This document shows, one piece after another, positions 42,133 to 46,669 of a stretch of 46,669 bases of DNA (positions are counted from its first letter, which is position 1; every line of letters begins with the position of its first letter). The DNA comes from Nostoc sp. JL34 (GTDB taxonomy: Bacteria; Cyanobacteriota; Cyanobacteriia; Cyanobacteriales; Nostocaceae). The stretch is from positions 1 through 46,669 of the forward strand of contig NZ_JABXKQ010000040.1 in assembly GCF_017114945.1 (NCBI RefSeq). Reading direction: 5' to 3'. The position numbers and the translations under genes were made by a program. The notes beneath the pieces were generated by a model. The model was given only the letters and a program-made list of their open reading frames with translations. It was not told where the DNA came from and did no database searches.

Positions 42133-42408
42133 CTAATAACTGGTACGCCCAGCCAATAAGTTCCATAAAAAGATAGCAATTATTGCGCCAATGATAGCAA
42201 CAATTACACCAGGGATACTGAGGGTTGCAGCAGCTAATTGAAATCTTCCTGTTTCTAAAAGAGTAACTAAAATTCCCCCGATTACAGCACCTACGATACC
42301 TAAAACCATAGTTGAAGCAATTCCACCACCTTGACGACCAGGATAAATAGCTTTCGCTATAGCTCCAGCAATCAAACCCAGGATTATCCAAGCAATAATG
42401 TTCAGCAT
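42133..42408 (-). CDS. GlsB/YeaQ/YmgE family stress-response membrane protein
   Basis: 91 aa from ATG at 42408 (MLNIIAWIILGLIAGAIAKAIYPG), the usual family start; an ATG at 42420 adds four residues. Three hydrophobic, Gly-rich helices are visible: WIILGLIAGAIAKAI, STMVLGIVGAVIGGILV and IPGVIVAIIGAIIAIFLW. GRQGGGIASTMVLGIVGA is the family signature, formerly called transglycosylase-associated protein. It is a small inner-membrane protein linked to stress in other bacteria, without known enzymatic activity. Confidence 0.92.
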   Translation of the reverse strand: MLNIIAWIILGLIAGAIAKAIYPGRQGGGIASTMVLGIVGAVIGGILVTLLETGRFQLAAATLSIPGVIVAIIGAIIAIFLWNLLAGRTSY

Positions 42409-42553
42409 AATTTCATCCATCAGAAAACTTCATAACTAGCTTAGAAATTACAATATTGTTTTCCTTCTACCCGAAGATATAGGTATTAAACTTCAATAAA
42501 ATTTAACAACAGTTACAAATCTTTGAGATGTAGGCTGGTAAATGCTTTTGCTG

Positions 42554-42583
42554 TTTGTTAGGCTGCTATGAGTGCCTAACAAA
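42554..42583. terminator. Hairpin downstream of mutL
   Basis: TTTGTTAGGC (42554-42563) pairs perfectly with GCCTAACAAA (42574-42583). It lies about 190 bp past the mutL stop on the minus strand and upstream of the GlsB-like gene, so it may end the mutL transcript. Nothing else is seen in 42421-42770. Confidence 0.45.
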
Positions 42584-42770
42584 GGCTTGATTTGTATAAA
42601 TTACAAATTCGGGACGCGGATTAACTGCTAATTATTGAATTTTTAAATCGATTCGTTCTCTAATATCAGTTGAGAGTTTTTTAAGTTGTTTTGAAAAACC
42701 CTGAGTCAATTCAATTTGATAGGTCACAATTTAAATTCTTGCTTTTATTGCTCCCAAGATACTGAAAATA

Positions 42771-44507
42771 TCAAATCCCATGACTTTTACCAATTACCCA
42801 ATTACGCCGGAAAAACCGGGCTAAAGCTGATTCTTCTAAGGATAGATAAATTGGGCGTCCGTGGGGACAGGTGCGGGGGTTGCGAGTGCGTTGCCAATTG
42901 TCTAAAAGTATCTGCATTTCTTGTTGATTCATTGGTGTACCATTACGAATGGCACTACGACAGGCAACAGCTACTTGGGCTGTTTGTAAATCGCCTCCCC
43001 AACTAAGTTCTAAAATTGCTTCTGCACAGTCGTCTCGCTGCTGCAAGGGTGCGGGGATGTTACGGACTGCCCAAAGTTGTTCGCCAAAGGGTTCTATTTC
43101 TAAACCGATGCGTTGCAGTTGAGATATTTGTGCTGACGATAATTGATAAAGAATTATTGGTGGTTCGATAGGGACAAGTTGCCAATCATCGCATAATTGC
43201 TCATACAAAACTCGCTCATGGGCAATGTGCTGTTCTACTAACCACATTCCCCCAGGATGTTCTGCCACAATATAGGTATTGCTAACTTGAGCGACAGCTT
43301 TTAAGGAGTTAGGAGAGACGCGATTAATCGCATCTGTACAAGGGTTAGAATCTTTGTGATTTTCGTTGGAATTTTGAGGATTGAAATTATAGCCACCTTT
43401 AGCTTCTGCGGCTTTGAGTAATTTACTAACTCGTGTTGTGTGAACCGCTTCTTTGAGATTGGTAGAAGAGATGCTGAGTGCTTGGTTAATTGCCAGGGTA
43501 ATTTGCTCTTGCCAATAAATGATTTCGTTAAGGTAAATTTCTGTTTTTGCTGGATTGCGATTCCAGTTAATTTGATCGGGGGAAATGGCAAGATGTAAGA
43601 AACAAATTGGATAGCGATCGCGTGGTAATGTTCTATGAAATGCTGATAATATCGTTTGCTCTAGTTCCGGTGTCTTCACCATCCTGCCGTTAATGGCGAC
43701 ACGTACCCAATCTGGACGATGACGATGACAGCGATCGGGTAATCCTACCACTAAATTTAGTGCTGAATGGGGAGAGACGCGATGAATCGCGTCTTCTGTA
43801 TAGGAGTTTAGTGGGTTGGGTATTTCGAGTTTTACTTCTTGCAAGTCACCTTGTCGTACTTGCGGTAAAATCTGCGGTAGCAACTGCCCAGTTGTAGCAG
43901 CAGGACAGATGGTGAACCATTGACGATCATTTTGCCAAATTTGCCAGGTGACGTGGGGATGACAGAGGGCGATTTGGTGAATTGTGGCTTGCACGGCTTT
44001 CATTTGCTGTGCTGTTGTGGGTAATCCCTGACGACGAGATGAGCAATTACCGAAAAGATGAGAAACTGTAACTACTGTACCAGGTGCGATCGCAGTTACT
44101 TCAACTTGTACAACTTTCCCGCCATCGCCATAAATCATCCGCCATCCTAATTTTCCACCCACAGGACGACTCAAAATTTCTAAATCTGCCAGAGTCGTCA
44201 AACTGTGCAACGCCTCACCACGAAACCCCAAACTGTTAATTTTCCATAAATCGGCACTAGAGCGAATTTTACTAGTGCTGTGGGCTGTAGCTGCTTGTTG
44301 CAAATCATCTAGGTTCATTCCACAACCATTATCTGCCACACGAATTCGCCATTGCTGGGGCCACAGAGAAACCACAATTCGCGTTGCACCTGCGTCTAGG
44401 GAATTTTCTACCAATTCCCGCACGACAGAAGCTAAAGAGTCGATTACCTCTCCAGCTGTAATGAGATATACAACTTCTGTTGGTAGAGCTTGAATAGTAG
44501 ATGCCAT
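42771..44507 (-). CDS. mutL: DNA mismatch repair protein MutL
   Basis: 578 aa. The N-terminal GHKL ATPase is clear: IQALPTEVVYLITAGEVIDSLASVVRELVENSLDAGAT, VADNGCGM, TSKI and GFRGEALHSL. The transducer domain follows to about 330 (VRVAINGRMVK), then a linker, and a C-terminal dimerisation/endonuclease domain from about 400. The endonuclease motif reads EQHIAHERVLYE (from Glu425), with Glu and Ile where DQHA is usual, while CPHGRP near 547 is kept. Two stretches (about 240 and 395) come from a dispersed GC-rich palindrome and both read DAI(N/H)RVSP(N/H)S. ATG at 44507 gives a normal MutL start. Single gene. Confidence 0.95.
   Translation of the reverse strand: MASTIQALPTEVVYLITAGEVIDSLASVVRELVENSLDAGATRIVVSLWPQQWRIRVADNGCGMNLDDLQQAATAHSTSKIRSSADLWKINSLGFRGEALHSLTTLADLEILSRPVGGKLGWRMIYGDGGKVVQVEVTAIAPGTVVTVSHLFGNCSSRRQGLPTTAQQMKAVQATIHQIALCHPHVTWQIWQNDRQWFTICPAATTGQLLPQILPQVRQGDLQEVKLEIPNPLNSYTEDAIHRVSPHSALNLVVGLPDRCHRHRPDWVRVAINGRMVKTPELEQTILSAFHRTLPRDRYPICFLHLAISPDQINWNRNPAKTEIYLNEIIYWQEQITLAINQALSISSTNLKEAVHTTRVSKLLKAAEAKGGYNFNPQNSNENHKDSNPCTDAINRVSPNSLKAVAQVSNTYIVAEHPGGMWLVEQHIAHERVLYEQLCDDWQLVPIEPPIILYQLSSAQISQLQRIGLEIEPFGEQLWAVRNIPAPLQQRDDCAEAILELSWGGDLQTAQVAVACRSAIRNGTPMNQQEMQILLDNWQRTRNPRTCPHGRPIYLSLEESALARFFRRNWVIGKSHGI
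43312..43340. repeat. Dispersed palindromic repeat inside mutL, copy 1
   Basis: GGAGAGACGCGATTAATCGC followed by ATCTGTACA lies within codons for about residues 390-400 of MutL, in the linker before the C-terminal domain. It is read in frame as CTDAINRVSP on the minus strand. Confidence 0.75.
43771..43808. repeat. Dispersed palindromic repeat inside mutL, copy 2
   Basis: GGAGAGACGCGATGAATCGC followed by GTCTTCTGTA, with palindrome GACGCGAT/ATCGCGTC (43776-43783, 43786-43793). It is read in frame as TEDAIHRVSP at about residues 235-245, within the transducer domain. Confidence 0.78.
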
Positions 44508-44815
44508 AAATTATAGTTTATAGCTTCTGGAGTCCCCTCTCGAAGAGCGGGCAGGGGATTGGGAGTGGAGTTCTTGTCTCACAAGGGCCGAAAACCGCTA
44601 TATCACTTTACCTTGCTTTTGACCTTAACCGAAAAGTCTTGACTTGAGTTCTATCTATCTCAATTATCGCTCTGGCGTAGACGCTAGAGATCGCCTTTAG
44701 CTGCCAAACTTTCAAACGGCTGACTTGACACTATTTCCGGCAATTACTGAATGAGCGGCAGGGACATCCAAAGAAAGACTTAATCAGTGATTTAATTGCG
44801 TAGCGAAGTACACCC

Positions 44816-44851
44816 GTAGGGGCACGGCACTGCCCATTGGTGTCAACTTAA
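44816..44851. repeat. Dispersed repeat, copy B (inverted)
   Basis: GTAGGGGCACGGCACTGCCC and the following ATTGGTGTCAACTTAA are the inverted form of the block at 40041-40076 with one or two changes. It lies in the 858-bp gap between mutL and the deaminase gene. Confidence 0.75.
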
Positions 44852-44890
44852 GCTAGAAATAGCGTACTGATTGGATGTTGTTCACCCGCT

Positions 44891-45006
44891 AGGGAATATA
44901 ATTCCCTGACTAATTGCTCAAGTCTACTGAAGTAGACTGAAAATTTTCGCGCTATTTAGTCCTCTTCAGAGGACTTTAGTTATGAGACAGGGATTTACAA
45001 TCCCTG
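44891..45006. repeat. Array of four small perfect hairpins
   Basis: Four short palindromes in a row: AGGGAAT/ATTCCCT (44891-44907), AGTCTACT/AGTAGACT (44921-44938), AGTCCTCT/AGAGGACT (44958-44975) and CAGGGAT/ATCCCTG (44988-45006). Starts are 30-37 bp apart. No reading frame is supported in the gap 44508-45365. This looks like a structured intergenic element, perhaps transcribed. Confidence 0.65.
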
Positions 45007-45025
45007 GCGGACGTGCGGTTTCACG

Positions 45026-45071
45026 TTAAGTTGATACCAATGGGCACTGCCGCCCCTACAACTCGCGATAT
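45026..45071. repeat. Dispersed repeat, copy C
   Basis: TTAAGTTGATACCAATGGGC to CTCGCGATAT, matching copy A at 40041-40088 except for one substitution and a 2-bp deletion. It directly follows the four-hairpin array. A further hairpin (AACCACAAATGTAC pairing with GTACATCTGTGGTT, about 45184-45230) follows before the deaminase gene. Confidence 0.8.
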
Positions 45072-45365
45072 AGAATGAGAACCACAATACATTGTTGGCT
45101 GACTAATTATCTACACCAATAACCCTTAACCCAAGCGTATTGCTATATAAGACTTAAGTAAAAATCCTTTCTCAGCAAAGAAGGAACCACAAATGTACGC
45201 CGATAATTTATCTGTGTACATCTGTGGTTTAATTTCTAAAACATTAATTTTTGCAAGATATCTATTGTGCATTAAAACTTTTTCTGATGCTGTAGAAAAA
45301 GTTAGTAATTGCAACATTAATTAACATTAAATTACCTGACTTTATGAATATCTTTAGGCAATTCG

Positions 45366-46415
45366 TTAATTAGTATCTCTCATGGACAAAATTTTAGATG
45401 GTTCAGGTTTCAGTAAACCGTTCAACAGTGATGCTGGAGGTTGACTGTAAGGCCAAGCAAAAGCATGACGGAAAGCTGCATCTTGACAAGCTTGTAGTTG
45501 TGCAAAATTAATAATGTCGTAAGTCAAGAGATTCTCATACTCAAACGGTAGACGCACATTGTGCAATCCGGCATTATCAGTACAGATAGCGATATCAACC
45601 CCAGCATCAAGACAACGGTCAAAAACTAATTTGAGTTGACGTATATCTTGCAAAGTTCCAGTTTTCAGGTAAGTTGTCGGACAAACCTCCAAACATTGTC
45701 CGCGTTTAGCCACATCATTAAGTAACTCTGGATATAGTAGGGGAATTTGAATGCCGTGACCAATCCGCATCAAATATGGTAATAGTTCTGGGTAACAACC
45801 GGCGGTGGTTTCATATAGATGTCCGGTGGTGTTAACGCCCAGCGATCGCGCATAATCATATAAGCTAATCCATTCTTCTAAGCGATCGGCGTAATAACTA
45901 TCACCCCCTGCTACATCTACTGCACAGACATACTGCTTATTTTGCGCCGCCAAATCAACAATCGCCTTGTTCACCTCATAAGGTAGGCGCGTGTGCATAC
46001 AGAGAATTTGGCTAGTAACAATCGGATATTCTGGCTGGTGGCTGGCAAGTCCTACTACTTGCACAATTTCTGCCATCTTGTCAATTCTTTCGGATTGACT
46101 CAGATGTTCAGGTGTCCGTAAATAGGGAGTGTAGCGCAGTTCCAGATAAGCCAAATTTTCAAAAATGTAAGCACCCCGCACCAAGCGATAGATAAAGTAA
46201 GGCAAAGTGTCCACAGTTTGTACACTTTCTACCAGGGTGTGTAATTCTAGATACTCATCTAGGGTGTTGCGTGGACGGGTATAAAAATCTTCAAATTCTG
46301 AATAGTCAGCAAAGCGGGAAATTAACTCCGAAGAATGTCGCTCGAAATATCGCCATAAAACTCGTGGTACCACCGAGCCGCCTAAATGTCTATGTAATTC
46401 AGCGTATAAAGCCAT
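45366..46415 (-). CDS. Adenosine deaminase-family amidohydrolase (divergent)
   Basis: 349 aa from ATG at 46415 (MALYAELHRHLGGSV); the frame extends upstream to 46460, but conserved sequence starts here. The metal motif HRH (ELHRHLGGSV) and later family blocks are present but altered. HLYE replaces HAGE (His and catalytic Glu kept three apart), RIGHGIQI keeps the His, CPTTYLKTG replaces CPTSN, and CTDNAG has Asn where the second Asp of TDD is usual. That second Asp contacts the purine in adenosine deaminases, so the substrate may be another aminopurine or a related compound. It is cytosolic. The last 200 bases of the window upstream hold no clear gene. Confidence 0.82.
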   Translation of the reverse strand: MALYAELHRHLGGSVVPRVLWRYFERHSSELISRFADYSEFEDFYTRPRNTLDEYLELHTLVESVQTVDTLPYFIYRLVRGAYIFENLAYLELRYTPYLRTPEHLSQSERIDKMAEIVQVVGLASHQPEYPIVTSQILCMHTRLPYEVNKAIVDLAAQNKQYVCAVDVAGGDSYYADRLEEWISLYDYARSLGVNTTGHLYETTAGCYPELLPYLMRIGHGIQIPLLYPELLNDVAKRGQCLEVCPTTYLKTGTLQDIRQLKLVFDRCLDAGVDIAICTDNAGLHNVRLPFEYENLLTYDIINFAQLQACQDAAFRHAFAWPYSQPPASLLNGLLKPEPSKILSMRDTN

Positions 46416-46669
46416 AGTGGTATTTTTAGGTAAAAATTTCAATAATTGTAACAAAAACATAGAAAGAAAAAATCTGTACTCGAAAAAATTTAGCTCCAGA
46501 GAAGTTGAAGCAGAGGTTTCCCACCATCTGGATTTTCCAATAGAGGCTCCGACCTAGAGGCTGCGCGAAGGTTGAGATTTTATCCTTGTTTTCCGAAAAT
46601 CCAGCGTTTACGTTTATAGAACCCATTTGACATCTAAGAAGGTGCAGCAAGCCTCTTAACCATCAACCG

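Noticed and set aside
45126..45317. 63-aa open frame before the deaminase gene
   Set aside because: It contains a dispersed hairpin (AACCACA/TGTGGTT) and shows no protein family pattern.

Overview
The window looks like chromosomal DNA of a filamentous, probably heterocyst-forming cyanobacterium (Nostocales, Nostoc/Calothrix-like). The reasons are the many HIP1 octamers (GCGATCGC), a BciB-type divinyl chlorophyllide reductase, a CoaR-type MerR/precorrin-isomerase regulator, DUF1823 and DUF4912 proteins, and intergenic DNA full of heptanucleotide repeats (GGGACTG), G-rich 'gcagggga' runs and small hairpin elements known from this group. I see no rRNA, tRNA, CRISPR array, transposase or phage gene.

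Layout. (1) 1-7.0 kb holds housekeeping genes: class I DAHP synthase, a GH13 glycoside hydrolase, DUF1823, acylphosphatase, an agmatinase/arginase-family ureohydrolase and a SprT-like zinc protease. (2) 7.0-16.2 kb begins with a repeat-rich gap and an MFS exporter. A same-strand run follows: a Tat-exported vanadium-haloperoxidase-like protein, an exported one-haem cytochrome c-like protein, a TTC38/StaR-like TPR protein cut by an in-frame TGA, and an aldo/keto reductase. (3) 16.3-20.0 kb is one long gene (1221 aa) for a PstS-like domain, a membrane segment and three DUF4912 modules. (4) 20.4-35.9 kb is the most unusual part. coaR (minus strand) and a P1B-4 metal ATPase of CoaT type (plus strand) face away from each other but are separated by about 12.4 kb. 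That interval holds a complete peptide-export locus: six double-glycine precursor peptides (three in an exact 328-bp tandem array), an HlyD-type adaptor, and a 1769-aa protein that joins the C39 peptidase/ABC transporter and its partner ABC transporter of the NHLM type in one reading frame. (5) 35.9-46.7 kb returns to ordinary genes: PadR regulator, a helical unknown, holB, bciB, a DUF2391/TIGR02588 pair, CsbD, a GlsB-like membrane protein, mutL and an adenosine-deaminase-family gene.

How the parts may work together. In the peptide locus the precursors share an acidic leader ending in VGG. The Cys-32/His-105/Asp-121 peptidase of the fusion transporter should cut after it, and the HlyD adaptor should link export to the outer envelope. 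No modification enzyme is encoded and no core has cysteine, so the products are probably unmodified peptides; the family in the tandem array faintly resembles curlin-type repeats. The coaT promoter carries a perfect 15-2-15 dyad expected for a MerR-type regulator, so CoaR probably still controls it at a distance. In region 2, two exported redox-type proteins sit together, but the haloperoxidase homologue has Ala where the acid-base His should be.

A recurring theme is that dispersed 'intergenic' repeats have entered reading frames without breaking them: twice in mutL, once in a signal peptide, and twice in the fusion transporter, where one lies exactly at the fusion joint.
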